DNA of 64,000 bases from Corynebacterium sp. Marseille-P3884 (GTDB lineage: Bacteria > Actinomycetota > Actinomycetes > Mycobacteriales > Mycobacteriaceae), in the NCBI RefSeq assembly GCF_017942225.1, contig NZ_JAGKSD010000005.1:62001-126000 (forward strand), written 5' to 3'. Shown here piece by piece: positions 34,863 through 46,184 of this stretch; positions within the stretch are counted from its first letter, which is position 1; the number at the start of each line of letters is the position of its first letter. Both the position numbers and the translations under genes were made by a program. The notes beneath the pieces are model-generated. The model had not been told where the DNA came from. It saw only the letters and a list, made by a program, of their open reading frames with translations, and searched no databases.

Positions 34863-35852
34863 CTACAGCAGCCGCGCGCCGCCAACAGGTCCGTGAGCAG
34901 CGAAAGCTTCGACCGCATCAGAGCCGAGCTTATCGACGACCGCCCTCGCCGCCCCCTCATCCGCACACAGCGCCGCGATGGTCGGGCCAGAACCGGACAC
35001 CATCGCCCGGATCGCGCCGGCATCTTCGGCGTCGTGGATGAGCTGCTGGAGCGACGGCCGCAATGCCAGCGCCGCCGCCTCCAAGTCATTGTGCATGGCA
35101 GCGCCCACCAGCTGCGGATCCCCTGACACGAGTGCCCTCGACAGTGTGGTCGTATCCATGTGCGGGACCATGGAGGCGTAATTGAAACGCAGGTCGTCCA
35201 GCTTCTCGAACACTGCCTTCGTGGACAACCCCACCTTCGGATTCAAAAAGGCGAACCAGTATGTGCCGCGCCCCATCATCGGCACCAGGGAATCACCGCG
35301 TCCAGTTCCCAGCGCGATGCCGCCCATTTCCGCGAAAGGGACATCCGCCCCCAGCCCCGGAACCAAGTACTTGAATAGTTCTTCCGGCAGCGGACGATCG
35401 TAGTGCGCGATCAAAGCACTGATCGCCTGCACAGCTGCAGCAGCATCGGCGGATCCGCCCGCCATGCCCCCTGCCACCGGCACGGTCTTGTCGACCTCCA
35501 ACCGCATCATCGGCAAATCCGGTCTAATATCTTCCCGCGTCATATCCTGCGCGAGAATCCCCATGTACCCAGTGCAGATCGAATCCACTGCTTTCCACGC
35601 CAGGTTCTTCGGATTGTCCAGATCCTCATCAGGTTCATGCACGTGGTAGGTAGTACGCATCTCCGAGACGAAGCTCAGCGGAGAAGCATCGGGATGCTTA
35701 TCGACGTCCCCCTCCAGCGTCGTCAGCGTCACCGTCTCCGGCCGGTCCACAGCCATGAACACCGTGGACAGGTCGTGATAGCCGTCGCTGCGGACCTCCC
35801 CTACCCCGAGGTGCAGGTTCACTTTGCCGTTCGCGCGTGCCGTGAATTTCAT
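34863..35852 (-). CDS. ispE: 4-diphosphocytidyl-2-C-methyl-D-erythritol kinase
   Basis: A 329-residue GHMP kinase of the MEP isoprenoid pathway. The N terminus [28 protein letters not shown] is typical, and the ATP loop is [17 protein letters not shown] near residue 135. The third motif is [13 protein letters not shown] near residue 280. The start overlaps the rsmA stop by 4 bp. Two copies of the GCTTATCGACG word fall in this gene (34929 and 35696). Confidence 0.95.
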   Translation of the reverse strand: MKFTARANGKVNLHLGVGEVRSDGYHDLSTVFMAVDRPETVTLTTLEGDVDKHPDASPLSFVSEMRTTYHVHEPDEDLDNPKNLAWKAVDSICTGYMGILAQDMTREDIRPDLPMMRLEVDKTVPVAGGMAGGSADAAAAVQAISALIAHYDRPLPEELFKYLVPGLGADVPFAEMGGIALGTGRGDSLVPMMGRGTYWFAFLNPKVGLSTKAVFEKLDDLRFNYASMVPHMDTTTLSRALVSGDPQLVGAAMHNDLEAAALALRPSLQQLIHDAEDAGAIRAMVSGSGPTIAALCADEGAARAVVDKLGSDAVEAFAAHGPVGGARLL

Positions 35853-36706
35853 TTTTCACCCACCTGTGCCAGTCGCACGAAATCTTCCACCGCGAGCTTC
35901 TCGCCGCGCAGCTGCGGATCGATGCCGGCCGCGCGCAACGCTTCCTCTGCTGCAGCGGACGACCCATATACCCCGCCTAAGCAGGCGCGGAGGGTCTTGC
36001 GTCGCTGGGCAAACGCTGCGTCGATAAGCGGAAAAACGCTCTCGCGCAATGACATTGGCCACCCCTTATCGCGGACGTCGATACGCACGAGCCCTGATTC
36101 GATATTCGGCGCGGGCCAGAAGACGTTCTTCCCGATATTGCCCGCCTTGCGCACGTCGCCGTAGAACGACGCTTTGACGCTGGGCACGCCGTAGATTTTC
36201 GAGCCAGGGTCCGCCGCCAAACGGTCCGCGACTTCGAGCTGCACCATCACGAGCACGCGGCGGATGCTCGGGAATTCCTCCAACAGGTGCAGCAGCACCG
36301 GGACCGCGACGTTGTACGGCAAATTCGCCACCAGCGCGGTCGGCGCTTCAATCTCGTCGGACTGAACCTTGAGCGCGTCTTGGTTGAGCACCGACAGCCT
36401 GCCCGCTGCCTCCGGCGCGAATTCTGCGGCAGTCTGCGGCAGTCGTTCCGCCAACCGCGAATCGATCTCGACAGCCGACACCCGGCACCCGACCTCGAGC
36501 AGGCCGAGCGTCAACGACCCCAAGCCGGGACCGACCTCTAAAACGGTGTCGTCAGCGCTAATATCAGCCGCCGCCACGATACGCCGCACCGTGTTCGGAT
36601 CGTGAACGAAATTCTGCCCCAGTTTCTTCGTCGGGGTCACCCCGAGCTCGTCGGCGAGCGCCCGGATTTCCACCGGGCCGAGCAACTGGATATCGGGGCT
36701 AGTCAT
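35849..36706 (-). CDS. rsmA: 16S rRNA dimethyladenosine transferase (A1518/A1519)
   Basis: A 285-residue SAM methyltransferase, also known as KsgA. Motif I is [16 protein letters not shown], the catalytic NLPYNV motif is [13 protein letters not shown], and the N-terminal [11 protein letters not shown] is the family signature. ATG at 36706 has CGGAGGAC upstream. It is between rpf2 and ispE, with an 11-bp gap and a 4-bp overlap, in one operon. Confidence 0.95.
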   Translation of the reverse strand: MTSPDIQLLGPVEIRALADELGVTPTKKLGQNFVHDPNTVRRIVAAADISADDTVLEVGPGLGSLTLGLLEVGCRVSAVEIDSRLAERLPQTAAEFAPEAAGRLSVLNQDALKVQSDEIEAPTALVANLPYNVAVPVLLHLLEEFPSIRRVLVMVQLEVADRLAADPGSKIYGVPSVKASFYGDVRKAGNIGKNVFWPAPNIESGLVRIDVRDKGWPMSLRESVFPLIDAAFAQRRKTLRACLGGVYGSSAAAEEALRAAGIDPQLRGEKLAVEDFVRLAQVGEK

Positions 36707-36717
36707 GTCCTCCGAGG

Positions 36718-37848
<1,131 letters not shown>

Positions 37849-37998
37849 TCAGTTAGGGGAAGCGAACCTATATAACGATACGGTAAAGACCGCTCTTACA
37901 CCAGAAATTCACCTGGCCAGGGTGCTGCTTGACACCACAAGAATCACACATGCCACCGCAAACACGTGCGCCACCACCAACCTGCGCAAATACAAAAG

Positions 37999-38012
37999 TG
38001 TGCTACCTCACA
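37999..38012. promoter_or_regulatory. GlxR/CRP-type site upstream of rpf2
   Basis: TGTGCTACCTCACA fits the TGTG-N6-CACA pattern of the corynebacterial cAMP-dependent regulator GlxR. It lies 163 bp before the rpf2 start and touches the tatD stop codon. rpf2 of C. glutamicum is, from memory, a GlxR target. Confidence 0.5.
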
Positions 38013-38844
38013 CACCGAAGACACGCCCGAAGGTCCCGCCCACTTCCGTAGCGAGATCCTCCACCGCCATTCCGCGCGCTCCCGCTACTACCTTCGCCGT
38101 GTGCCCGATCAAGGAAGGCTCGTTGCGCGCCCCGCGGAACGGCTCCGGTGTCATGTACGGCGCGTCAGTTTCGATCAGCAGCTGTCCGACTGGGGCGAGT
38201 TTCGCCGCTTCCCGGAGATCATCGTTTCGCTTGAACGTCACATTTCCAGCAAAGGACAAGACGTATCCACGCTCGATAGCTTCCCGCGCGACGTCGACAG
38301 GCGAGGAAAAACAGTGCAACATGACGTGCTCCGGGCGCGGCGAGTCGGCTAGAATCCGCATCATCTCCTCGTCCCCCTCACGGTTGTGGATCATGAGCGC
38401 CTTGCCGGAATCAACGGCCAACTGGATATGCCAGCGAAATGCCTCTTCCTGGACGTCCAGCGGCGCAGTCCGATCAGGATCATGCTTGATCCAGTACGTG
38501 TCGATGCCGGTCTCCCCCACCGCCACGCACCTTTCGTCCGCAGCCATCTCCGTCAGACGCTTCCGTGCCGCATCATCGAGTTCGCCCGCGCGCGTTGGGT
38601 GGATCGCGCACGCCGCGAACACACGGTCATTGAAATGAGCAGCTTGTAGTGCCAATTCAGCTTCGTCGAGCCCGTCGCCGACAGTGCAGATTTTCTCAAC
38701 ACCAGCATCGACTGCGCGTTCAACCATCGCATCCACATCGTCTTTGGTGCGGGCACCCGTGGAAGCGAGGTGAGTGTGGGCGTCGATAAGCCCAGCAATT
38801 CGCTCGGCCGGAACGGGCGTGGGGCGCGGTTTCTTCTTCGACAT
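38008..38844 (-). CDS. tatD: TatD family metal-dependent hydrolase (DNase)
   Basis: A 278-residue TIM-barrel amidohydrolase. The metal-binding start is LIDAHTHL, followed by the VGETGIDTY, HNRE-type (MIHNREGDEE) and HCFS segments and the final LIETDAPYMTP. Family members are 3'-5' exonucleases or D-aminoacyl-tRNA-like hydrolases. ATG 38844 is chosen; a GTG/ATG extension to 38880 would overlap the divergent gene start. The GCTTATCGACG word at 38781-38791 encodes the LIDA of the metal site. Confidence 0.92.
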   Translation of the reverse strand: MSKKKPRPTPVPAERIAGLIDAHTHLASTGARTKDDVDAMVERAVDAGVEKICTVGDGLDEAELALQAAHFNDRVFAACAIHPTRAGELDDAARKRLTEMAADERCVAVGETGIDTYWIKHDPDRTAPLDVQEEAFRWHIQLAVDSGKALMIHNREGDEEMMRILADSPRPEHVMLHCFSSPVDVAREAIERGYVLSFAGNVTFKRNDDLREAAKLAPVGQLLIETDAPYMTPEPFRGARNEPSLIGHTAKVVAGARGMAVEDLATEVGGTFGRVFGV

Positions 38845-38868
38845 GTGTTCCAGCCTATCCTCGGGCGC

Positions 38869-39258
38869 ATGGAGTTCCACGACATCGATGCCGCCACCCG
38901 CTCCCAGATCGACCGCGACCTCGCCGAAGCCGCCGTTGCCGGCATCAACGGGTCGATCGATGACATCGTCGCCTCATTCGAAGAGACCTTAGGCAACTAC
39001 CTCGCCCTCGACCCCGACCTCCGCCGCGCATATTCCCGCGGCGACATCGCGCGCATGTACGGCACAGCGCTCGGCGACGCGTTCATCCGCGAGCACAACT
39101 TCGCATGGCAATTGCTTATCGACGACTACGGCACCGACCTCGTCGTCACCTCCCCCGACCACGACATGTACACCGCACCCCTGGTGGTCGTGGACACCCG
39201 CTTCGAGGACGAGGAACCGGGCAAGTTGACTGCTTTTATCAAGCAGTTCTTGGGTTAA
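38869..39258 (+). CDS. DUF3806-like hypothetical protein
   Basis: A 129-residue acidic soluble protein. The segment ALGDAFIREHNFAWQLLIDDYGTDLVVTSPDHDMYTAPLVVV resembles DUF3806 proteins, whose role is unknown. It is divergent from tatD with 24 bp between starts and overlaps the convergent deaminase gene by 4 bp. No signal peptide or membrane span is present. Confidence 0.75.
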   Translation: MEFHDIDAATRSQIDRDLAEAAVAGINGSIDDIVASFEETLGNYLALDPDLRRAYSRGDIARMYGTALGDAFIREHNFAWQLLIDDYGTDLVVTSPDHDMYTAPLVVVDTRFEDEEPGKLTAFIKQFLG

Positions 39259-39965
39259 CCGATCTCGAAGCTGACGACGTCGACTGGGTCTTCCGGAGCC
39301 AGCCCCGGGTAATGTGCGTCCAACGCCTCGTGCAGCTCACCCAGCGAAGCAAATCCATCCAGTTTTGCATGTTCTTCTGTCAGGCTGGACCGTTGGATTG
39401 TGGCAACCGAGACAATCCGTGCAGGCATAGTCACCGTGACTCCGGACTCTTTTTCGAAGACAAGCTGCGCACCACCTCCCCGGAAGGGGTCATCCACACG
39501 GATTGTTTGCCGCTTCGCTCCACTTCGAATTGCTTCTTCGTAACCCTCCCACATGTACACGCGCTGATCCCCGCCCAAATTCCGCCAGTCAAACGCGTTG
39601 GGAAGCAGTTCAGCGACAGTAGGCGCCTCGAAGCCATTACTTGTTCGGACCACGCACTGAATTCCTGGATCAAGGTCAAACAGGACCTGCCGGCACTTCC
39701 CGCACGGCGGAATAACGCTACCTGTGGGCCCGTACACCGCTACTACAGCCCGCACCGGATCCTCGGGACACGTGGCCGCATGAGCGGCTAGAGCAGAGAC
39801 TTCCCCGCATGGACCTCCCAGGAAATGAAATGCATTGAGACCAAGCACGTGCCTTCCTGATGCAGTCAGCAACGCCGCCGAGACCGTATGGTCGTTTCCA
39901 TCGTTGAAACGCGCCGCGTGTTCTTTGGCACTCGCGGCCAATTCCCGCAATTCATGGGTGATCAT
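39255..39965 (-). CDS. cytidine deaminase-like domain fused to an ASCH domain
   Basis: A 236-residue two-domain protein. Residues 1-125 form a small zinc deaminase with PCGEVSAL (catalytic Glu and first Cys) and PPCGKCRQVL (two zinc Cys), closest to cytidine or blasticidin-S type deaminases. Residues 130-236 look like an ASCH domain (VYMWEGYEEAIRSGAKRQTIRVDDPFRGG), a PUA-like fold that binds RNA or modified nucleosides. I do not recall this fusion as a named enzyme. It could act on a modified nucleoside released from RNA. Confidence 0.8.
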   Translation of the reverse strand: MITHELRELAASAKEHAARFNDGNDHTVSAALLTASGRHVLGLNAFHFLGGPCGEVSALAAHAATCPEDPVRAVVAVYGPTGSVIPPCGKCRQVLFDLDPGIQCVVRTSNGFEAPTVAELLPNAFDWRNLGGDQRVYMWEGYEEAIRSGAKRQTIRVDDPFRGGGAQLVFEKESGVTVTMPARIVSVATIQRSSLTEEHAKLDGFASLGELHEALDAHYPGLAPEDPVDVVSFEIG

Positions 39966-40155
39966 TCCCCCACCCTAACGCCTATTTCGATCGGAGCCGC
40001 GCCGCACTGTTCGAGGGCGTTCTCTGTCGACCTGGGACTTTACCCAAGTTTTCGCATACTTGTTCGATCCTCGAACGCTTTTCACGAGGTATGGTTCACC
40101 CTATGTGAAAGACTGTTCGCACAACAGAAAACGCAGTCACATTTAGGGGGAAATC

Positions 40156-40209
40156 ATGACACTGCTGAAACCGCAGGATCGCGAGCTTGGAAGGGAGGGA
40201 CCAAGATGA
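40156..40209 (+). CDS. putative 17-residue leader peptide coupled to the HNH gene
   Basis: ATG at 40156 has a clear ribosome binding site (AGGGGGAAATC) and gives MTLLKPQDRELGREGPR, then TGA at 40207-40209. That stop overlaps the HNH gene ATG (40206) as ATGA. The layout suggests coupled translation, with the inner GGAAGGGAGGGACC serving the downstream start. The short length makes this tentative. Confidence 0.45.
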   Translation: MTLLKPQDRELGREGPR

Positions 40210-41564
40210 AACCGTTCTTCGCCACTGAGAACCTGGACGATCCGGATGCCGTGAACGGAATGGCGCTGCGCAGGGCACACCACGCGGTCTTCCGCCAGTA
40301 TGCGGAGGACGGCGAGGAGTTCTACGGCTCCGCCGACCACGACACCGAAATGGCACGGTTGCGCTCCACCACCGGACTTCCGCTGAACGAAGTGAAGTCG
40401 GGAGTCTATTCGTACATGACGCTTGCTTCGCTGCCGCGTCTCCGGCAGCTGCAGGAGGACACGGCACGCCTCGACATTTCGCGGCTCAAGGCGATCGATC
40501 GCGCAGTGAGCATGTTGGGCAGCGTCGTCGACCAGGAGAACTACGACATCATCGACAAGATGCTCGTGGACCTCTTCACGCCGACGAAGCCGAACGAGGA
40601 ACTGCCGAGCGCCCATAAGGTCACGAGCCGACTCAACAAACTGATCGGTGACATCGACTCGTCCGTCGCGCACGACAAGCGCAAGCGGAAGTCCCGCGAA
40701 AGCGAGGCACCCGGCCAGTGCGACCTCGACTTCCATGTCGGCGGCACCCACGGCACCTCCGGCATGACGCTCACTGCCGACCATGTCACGATGGCGGCGA
40801 TCAAGGAGTTCATCCTCGAGGCATCGAAGGAGCACGATATCGCGCCCGTCGAGGCCCTGGTGAAACTCATCACCGGGGAGATCACTCCGCCGGCGGACGT
40901 CACGATCTTCGCGTACGCGCCGCTGGGCGAGGATGGAACTATCGACGAATCTGCATCGGCCTACGTCCCCGGCTTCGGTCACACGACGGCAGCTGGCACC
41001 GAGATGGCTCATGCCATGGGCTCGACCATCGTCGACCTCCGGAGCGCTAAAGACCACACGATCGCCGGATATGTTCCGCCCGACTCGGTCCGCGCATACG
41101 CGCAGGGTCGCGACGGGACCTGCATCTACCCCGGTTGCGAACACCCCGCATGGAAGTGCCAGCTCGACCACCGCGTTCCTTATGAGGAAGGAGGACAGAC
41201 CACCGCGGCGAACCTCTTCTCGCTCTGCCAGCACCATCACAACGTGAAAACCGATCGCCGGGCGTTCTACGTTCCCGATCCGGTCACGGGCGACATCGTG
41301 TGGCTCTTCGCGGACGGAACGTACGCGGTGGTCGACCCCGAGGGACTCTTCGCGCGGCACACCACGCCGACGGCACCGCGCTGGAAGTGCACGCTCGACG
41401 ATATCCAGCGCATCAAGCGGGATCGCGAACAGTTCTTCGCCAAGGGGCACGCCATCCTGGACGCGTACGACATCGACCGCGACTACGAAGCATGCGTGGC
41501 GGCACTCATTGAACTGGAGCGGGAGTACCGCCTCGAGTTCCCCTTCTACCCGGAGGCGAACTAG
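40206..41564 (+). CDS. HNH endonuclease domain protein (DUF222)
   Basis: A 452-residue protein of the DUF222-HNH group, common in actinobacteria. The DUF222 region covers about residues 40-290. The HNH motif near 310-350 has two Cys pairs (GTCIYPGCEHPAW and LCQHHHNVK) around QLDHRVPYEEGG. Many corynebacteria carry several copies, and their function (defence or mobile origin) is unclear. ATG 40206 has GGGAGGGACC upstream; longer in-frame extension to 39888 runs antisense into the deaminase. Confidence 0.85.
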   Translation: MKPFFATENLDDPDAVNGMALRRAHHAVFRQYAEDGEEFYGSADHDTEMARLRSTTGLPLNEVKSGVYSYMTLASLPRLRQLQEDTARLDISRLKAIDRAVSMLGSVVDQENYDIIDKMLVDLFTPTKPNEELPSAHKVTSRLNKLIGDIDSSVAHDKRKRKSRESEAPGQCDLDFHVGGTHGTSGMTLTADHVTMAAIKEFILEASKEHDIAPVEALVKLITGEITPPADVTIFAYAPLGEDGTIDESASAYVPGFGHTTAAGTEMAHAMGSTIVDLRSAKDHTIAGYVPPDSVRAYAQGRDGTCIYPGCEHPAWKCQLDHRVPYEEGGQTTAANLFSLCQHHHNVKTDRRAFYVPDPVTGDIVWLFADGTYAVVDPEGLFARHTTPTAPRWKCTLDDIQRIKRDREQFFAKGHAILDAYDIDRDYEACVAALIELEREYRLEFPFYPEAN

Positions 41565-41570
41565 TGGAAA

Positions 41571-43424
41571 CTACTGAACAGGCGCCCACTCCGGGCCGGT
41601 CTCACCGAGCTCCGGATCGAGCTTGGCAATCAGCGGCTTCGGCTTCTCCAATTTCGTGCCCGGCACGACATCGACGCGAGACCACACTGCCTGCTGAGAG
41701 GCGTAGTCACCGGTGATGACTGGGTAGGTCTGTCCCTTCTCGGGCAAACCAACGCCGACGAGTTCGAGATACTCGTCGTCGGTAACTTCTTCGACGCGTG
41801 GGGATGCGGCCCAGATGCCGTCGCGGCCGAGAGTCTCGTGAACCTTCTGCGCGGTGTGCGGGATGAACGGAGTCAACAAAGCATTGCAGTCCGAGACCAC
41901 CTGAAGGGCGGTCCACAATACGGTTGCCAGACGCTCACGCTGGGACTCGTCTTTCGCGAGCTTCCAGGGTTCCTGATCAGCGATGTAGGCATTTGCCTCA
42001 CCGACAACATGCATGACCTTGGTGATTGCAGCCTTGAAGTGGGCAAGTCCGAGCTCGTGGCCGGCGGAGTCAAAGGTCTGGGAGGCGAGATCGAGGATGG
42101 CGCGGTCGGCGTCGATAAGCTCGCCCGGCTCCGGCACCTCCCCGAAGTTCTTGTGTGCCATGGACACGGTGCGGTTGACCAAGTTGCCCCAGCCGTTCGC
42201 GAGCTCGTTGTTCACGCGGCGGACGAATTCGTCCCAGGTGAAGTCCGTGTCGTTGTTTTCGGGGCCGGCGACCGCGATGAAATAACGAAGCGGATCAGGG
42301 CCGAATTCGGCGAGGAAGTCCTTGACATAGATGACCACGCCTTTCGACGAGGAGAACTTCGAGCCGGACATGGTGAGGAACTCGGAGGAAACGACCTCGG
42401 TGGGGAGATTGAGCTCGCCGAGCTCGTGAAGGTCTCCCCCCTTCGCACCCTTGCCGGCGTAACCGAGGAGCTCGCCCGGCCAAATCTGGGAGTGGAAGGT
42501 GATGTTGTCCTTGCCCATGAAGTAGAAGCCGCTGGTGGCAGGATCCTGCCAGAACTGCTTCCACGCGTCGGGATTTCCGGTGCGGGCCGCCCACTCGATG
42601 GAGGCGGAGAGGTAGCCGATGACGGCATCGAACCAGACATAAAGCTTCTTGCCCGGGTCGTTCTCCCAGCCCTCGACGGGGACGGGAATGCCCCAGTCGA
42701 TATCGCGGGTCATGGAACGCGGGCGCATGTCCTCCAGCAGGTTCAGGGAGAACTTGAGGACGTTGGGGCGCCAATCCTGGCGGGCCTCGAGCCATGCCTT
42801 GAGGGCGTCGTGAAGCGAGGGCAGGTCGAGCATGAAGTGCTCGGTCTCGATGAACTCCGGGGTCTCCCCATTGATCTTGGACACCGGATTGATCAGGTCG
42901 ACCGGGTCGAGCTGGTTACCGCAGTTATCGCACTGGTCGCCACGGGCATCGTCGGCGCCGCACAGCGGGCAGGTGCCCTCAATGTAGCGGTCCGGAAGGG
43001 TGCGGCCCGTGGACGGGGAAATAGCGCCCTGCGTGGTCTCCTTGATCATGTAGCCGTTGTCGTACAGCCCCTTGAACAATTCCTGCACCACCGCATAGTG
43101 ATTGCGGGTAGTGGTACGGGTGAACAAGTCGTATGACAAACCGAGACCAGCGAGGTCGTCGACGATCTGACGGTTGTACCGGTCAGCGAGTTCCTTGACC
43201 GTCACACCTTCTTTATCCGCCTGGACCAAAAGGGGCGTGCCGTGCTCATCGGTGCCGGACACCATGAGCACATTGTTTCCCACCATGCGCTGGTAGCGCG
43301 CGAACACATCGGACGGGACGCCGAAACCGGCGACATGGCCGATGTGGCGCGGCCCGTTCGCGTAGGGCCACGCCACACACACGAGGACATTTTCGGAGGT
43401 GGCGTTGTTCGGGGAGACAGTCAT
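41571..43424 (-). CDS. metG: methionyl-tRNA synthetase
   Basis: A 617-residue class I synthetase. The HIGH-type motif is [14 protein letters not shown], the zinc-knuckle insertion is [18 protein letters not shown] (four Cys, as in the MetG1 type), and the KMSKS-type motif reads FSSSKGV, a known variant. ATG 43424 is used; 43436 is an in-frame alternative. The betP stop lies 18 bp upstream on the same strand, so a promoter inside betP or read-through is needed. Confidence 0.94.
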   Translation of the reverse strand: MTVSPNNATSENVLVCVAWPYANGPRHIGHVAGFGVPSDVFARYQRMVGNNVLMVSGTDEHGTPLLVQADKEGVTVKELADRYNRQIVDDLAGLGLSYDLFTRTTTRNHYAVVQELFKGLYDNGYMIKETTQGAISPSTGRTLPDRYIEGTCPLCGADDARGDQCDNCGNQLDPVDLINPVSKINGETPEFIETEHFMLDLPSLHDALKAWLEARQDWRPNVLKFSLNLLEDMRPRSMTRDIDWGIPVPVEGWENDPGKKLYVWFDAVIGYLSASIEWAARTGNPDAWKQFWQDPATSGFYFMGKDNITFHSQIWPGELLGYAGKGAKGGDLHELGELNLPTEVVSSEFLTMSGSKFSSSKGVVIYVKDFLAEFGPDPLRYFIAVAGPENNDTDFTWDEFVRRVNNELANGWGNLVNRTVSMAHKNFGEVPEPGELIDADRAILDLASQTFDSAGHELGLAHFKAAITKVMHVVGEANAYIADQEPWKLAKDESQRERLATVLWTALQVVSDCNALLTPFIPHTAQKVHETLGRDGIWAASPRVEEVTDDEYLELVGVGLPEKGQTYPVITGDYASQQAVWSRVDVVPGTKLEKPKPLIAKLDPELGETGPEWAPVQ

Positions 43425-43442
43425 ACGCCCCAGCATAAGTGA

Positions 43443-45239
43443 CTACCGCTTGGTGCCGAACATGCGCTGGCGTTTGCGGGATTTCGCGAGTGCGTCGCGG
43501 TGCATACGGCGCTCGATCGCCAGCTGGTGGGCGAAGCGCTGCTGCTCCTTCATGTCCAGGTAAATGGTGTCGTTACTGACGTCCTTCACAATGGCGAACA
43601 TCAGCAGGATGAGGATCACCAAGAACGGGGTGGCCGCCGCGATGGTGACGCTCTGGAGGGAGTCCAGAGCCTCGTCGCCACCTGCGATGAGCAGGGTCAG
43701 GCCGACGGCAGCGGTAGCGAGGCCCCACATGCCGGTCAGCATCGGCTTCGCGTCGGTCTTGCCGTTCTGGGACAGGGAGCCCATCACAGTCGACGCGGAG
43801 TCGGCGGAGGTGATGAAGAAGGTGCTCAAGAGGATCAGAGCCACAATGCCCATGGCGAAGCCGCCGGGGAAGGTGTGCAGCAGGTTGAACAGCTGCTCCT
43901 CGGACGTGCCTTCACCGTAGATCGATTCACCGATCTGCTCGAGATGGATAGCGGTGCCGCCGAAGATGCAGAACCAGACGGTGGACAGACCAGCCGGAAT
44001 CAGGGTGACACCGATCAAGAATTCACGGATGGTGCGGCCACGGGAAATACGGGCCAGGAAGGTGCCCACGAACGGGGACCAGGAGATCCACCATGCCCAG
44101 TAGAAGATGGTCCAGCCACCGAGCCACTCCCCTGCCTCAGTGTCGGCGGATTCGGCGGTGCGCGACGCCATGAGGAAGAACTGGTCCAGGTAAGAACTGA
44201 TGGCAGTAGGCAGCAGGTTGAGCTGCGTCAGGGTCGGCCCGAAGATGAACACGAAGATGGCCAGCACGGCAGCCACGACCAGGTTGAAATTGGAAACCCA
44301 TTGGATGCCCTTGCCCACACCGGACATGGCGGACAGCAGGAAGGCCAGGGTCAGGACACTGACGATGCCGACGGTCAGCGTGGTCGACGGGGAATCGACG
44401 AGTCCGGAAGCCTCCAGACCAGTCGATATCTGCAGGGCGCCAAGACCCAGGGAGCAGGCGGTGCCGAAGATGGTGGCGAAGATGGCGAGGCCGTCGATAA
44501 GCTTGCCCAGCCAACCGTCCGCAAGCTTCTGCCCGATGAGCGGAATGAACGCGCTCGAAAGCAGCTGCTTGCGGCCGAGGCGGAACGTCGAGTACGCGAC
44601 GGCAAGGCCGATGATCGCGTATACGGACCACGGGTGCAGGGTCCAGTGGAACATGGTCTGCGCCATGGCGGTGCCGACCGCATCCGCGCTATCCATGCCT
44701 GGGACACCATCGCGGTAGAAACTGAGCGGCTCAGAAGCGCCGAAGAACATCAGGCCGATGCCCATGCCAGCGGCGAACATCATCGCGATCCACGACATCG
44801 TGGAGAATTCCGGCTGCTCGTCGGAAGCCCCCAAACGGATCTTGCCGAATTTGGAGACGGCCATCACCAGAACGAAGACGACGAAAACGGTGCCGAAGAA
44901 GACGTACGCCCAACCGAGGTTCTCGATCACCCAGCTGAACGAGGCGGAGGAGAAAGCACTGAAGCTCTCCTTCGCGGCGAGGCCCCAGACGACTACTGCG
45001 ATGACAATCGCGGCGAGCGGGCCGACGATCGCCCAGTCGATCTTCAGGTTTTCGTCTTCGGACGCACGCTCGATGGCGTCCTCCGGGTCGGAAATCTTCT
45101 GCTGCTCGCCCTCATTCCGCGCGTCCAGGAGGTCCTGCAACTCGGCGGTAGCGGGGCGGTTTTGGGTCACAATCGGATCGTCCGCATGCGGCTCGGCATT
45201 CGGATCGTGCGGGTCTGTCAGCTTCTCTTCACTACTCAA
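43443..45239 (-). CDS. betP: BCCT-family glycine betaine transporter, BetP-like
   Basis: A 598-residue sodium-coupled carrier with 12 spans. The BCCT motifs [10 protein letters not shown] and [12 protein letters not shown] are present. The basic C-terminal tail ([19 protein letters not shown]) and acidic N-terminal tail resemble the osmosensing ends of C. glutamicum BetP (about 595 residues), and the core is closely parallel. It likely imports betaine under hyperosmotic stress. The start is TTG at 45239, supported by AAAGGAG upstream; no ATG fits. EctP or LcoP-type carriers are the alternative. Confidence 0.9.
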   Translation of the reverse strand: MSSEEKLTDPHDPNAEPHADDPIVTQNRPATAELQDLLDARNEGEQQKISDPEDAIERASEDENLKIDWAIVGPLAAIVIAVVVWGLAAKESFSAFSSASFSWVIENLGWAYVFFGTVFVVFVLVMAVSKFGKIRLGASDEQPEFSTMSWIAMMFAAGMGIGLMFFGASEPLSFYRDGVPGMDSADAVGTAMAQTMFHWTLHPWSVYAIIGLAVAYSTFRLGRKQLLSSAFIPLIGQKLADGWLGKLIDGLAIFATIFGTACSLGLGALQISTGLEASGLVDSPSTTLTVGIVSVLTLAFLLSAMSGVGKGIQWVSNFNLVVAAVLAIFVFIFGPTLTQLNLLPTAISSYLDQFFLMASRTAESADTEAGEWLGGWTIFYWAWWISWSPFVGTFLARISRGRTIREFLIGVTLIPAGLSTVWFCIFGGTAIHLEQIGESIYGEGTSEEQLFNLLHTFPGGFAMGIVALILLSTFFITSADSASTVMGSLSQNGKTDAKPMLTGMWGLATAAVGLTLLIAGGDEALDSLQSVTIAAATPFLVILILLMFAIVKDVSNDTIYLDMKEQQRFAHQLAIERRMHRDALAKSRKRQRMFGTKR

Positions 45240-45273
45240 TGGGGCTCCTTTCTCACCCCAAAGACGGTAATAG

Positions 45274-45296
45274 AAATGTGCACAGGGTGCACATTT
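45274..45296. promoter_or_regulatory. inverted repeat between rsmI and betP
   Basis: AAATGTGCA and TGCACATTT (9-bp arms, CAGGG between) form a perfect hairpin or operator 35 bp upstream of the betP start and 6 bp past the rsmI stop. It could end rsmI transcripts (a short T-rich stretch follows on the minus strand) or bind a regulator of betP. Confidence 0.5.
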
Positions 45297-45301
45297 ACTG
45301 A

Positions 45302-46144
45302 CTAGGAGCTGCGAGCAGCAATGAAGGCGTCGTAAAGCTCGCCCGCTTTGAGGCCCGCAGCTTTCGCGACTTCCTTGACCGCGTCTTTCGGTCGCATCCC
45401 ATCGTCGACCCGCTGTTGCACGAGATCGAGGACGTCCTCGGGCTCCGGCGTTTCGTGTCCCCCGTCGATCACGACGGTGATTTCGCCGCGCACGCCTTCC
45501 TCGACCCAGACCGCGAGCTCAGCGAGAGTACCCCGTTTGACCTCCTCGTAGGTCTTGGTCAGTTCGCGGCACACAGCGGCCTGACGGTCACCGAGAATCT
45601 CAGCGGCTTCCGCGAGCGTCGTTGCAATTCGGTGCGGTGACTCGAAAAAGCACACGGCGCGACTCTCGTTACGCAGGGATTCCAACCATGCCTTGCGAGC
45701 ACCAGGCTTTCTGGGAGCGAACCCGTCAAAAATGAACCGGCCGACCCCGAGACCAGACAACGCGAGTGCGGTGGTCACTGCAGACGGGCCCGGCAAACAG
45801 GTCACGGGGATCTGCGCGTCGTGGGCCGCAGCGACAAGTGAGTGCCCCGGATCGGACACCAACGGCATTCCCGCATCGGTGACGACGAGGACGGAAGAGT
45901 TGCGGGCGACGTCGATAAGCTCGGCGACCCTCTTGTCCTCGTTGTGGTCGAAATTGGAGACGATCCTGCCGCGAATCTCCACCCCCAGGGAATTCGCGAG
46001 GTTGCGTGTGCGCCTTGTGTCTTCCGCGGCGACGACATCCGCGTGTTCGAGCGCATGCACGAGACGAGGCGACGCGTCCCCGATATTTCCGAGCGGGGTC
46101 GCCGCGAGAATAATTCCGCGCGGAGGAAGAGATACCGTTTCCAT
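45302..46144 (-). CDS. rsmI: 16S rRNA (cytidine1402-2'-O)-methyltransferase
   Basis: A 280-residue tetrapyrrole-methylase-fold enzyme. Signature segments are [31 protein letters not shown] and [15 protein letters not shown], plus the [13 protein letters not shown] stretch. It modifies C1402 in the decoding centre. It is divergent from pmt with 40 bp between starts. It carries one GCTTATCGACG word at 45911-45921. Confidence 0.95.
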   Translation of the reverse strand: METVSLPPRGIILAATPLGNIGDASPRLVHALEHADVVAAEDTRRTRNLANSLGVEIRGRIVSNFDHNEDKRVAELIDVARNSSVLVVTDAGMPLVSDPGHSLVAAAHDAQIPVTCLPGPSAVTTALALSGLGVGRFIFDGFAPRKPGARKAWLESLRNESRAVCFFESPHRIATTLAEAAEILGDRQAAVCRELTKTYEEVKRGTLAELAVWVEEGVRGEITVVIDGGHETPEPEDVLDLVQQRVDDGMRPKDAVKEVAKAAGLKAGELYDAFIAARSS

Positions 46145-46171
46145 GCCTTAAAGCTTTACACAGCCACCGGC

Positions 46172-46177
46172 TAAGAT
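46172..46177 (+). promoter_or_regulatory. candidate -10 element for a leaderless pmt mRNA
   Basis: TAAGAT is followed by 7 nt and then the pmt GTG, which has no ribosome binding site. This spacing places the transcript start at or next to the start codon. Confidence 0.5.
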
Positions 46178-46184
46178 CATTCCC

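Noticed and set aside
43500-45305. 601-codon plus-strand ORF opposite betP
   Set aside because: It is antisense to a clear BCCT carrier, has Gln/Asp/Gly-rich low-complexity translation and no family features. Long antisense frames are common in GC-rich genes.
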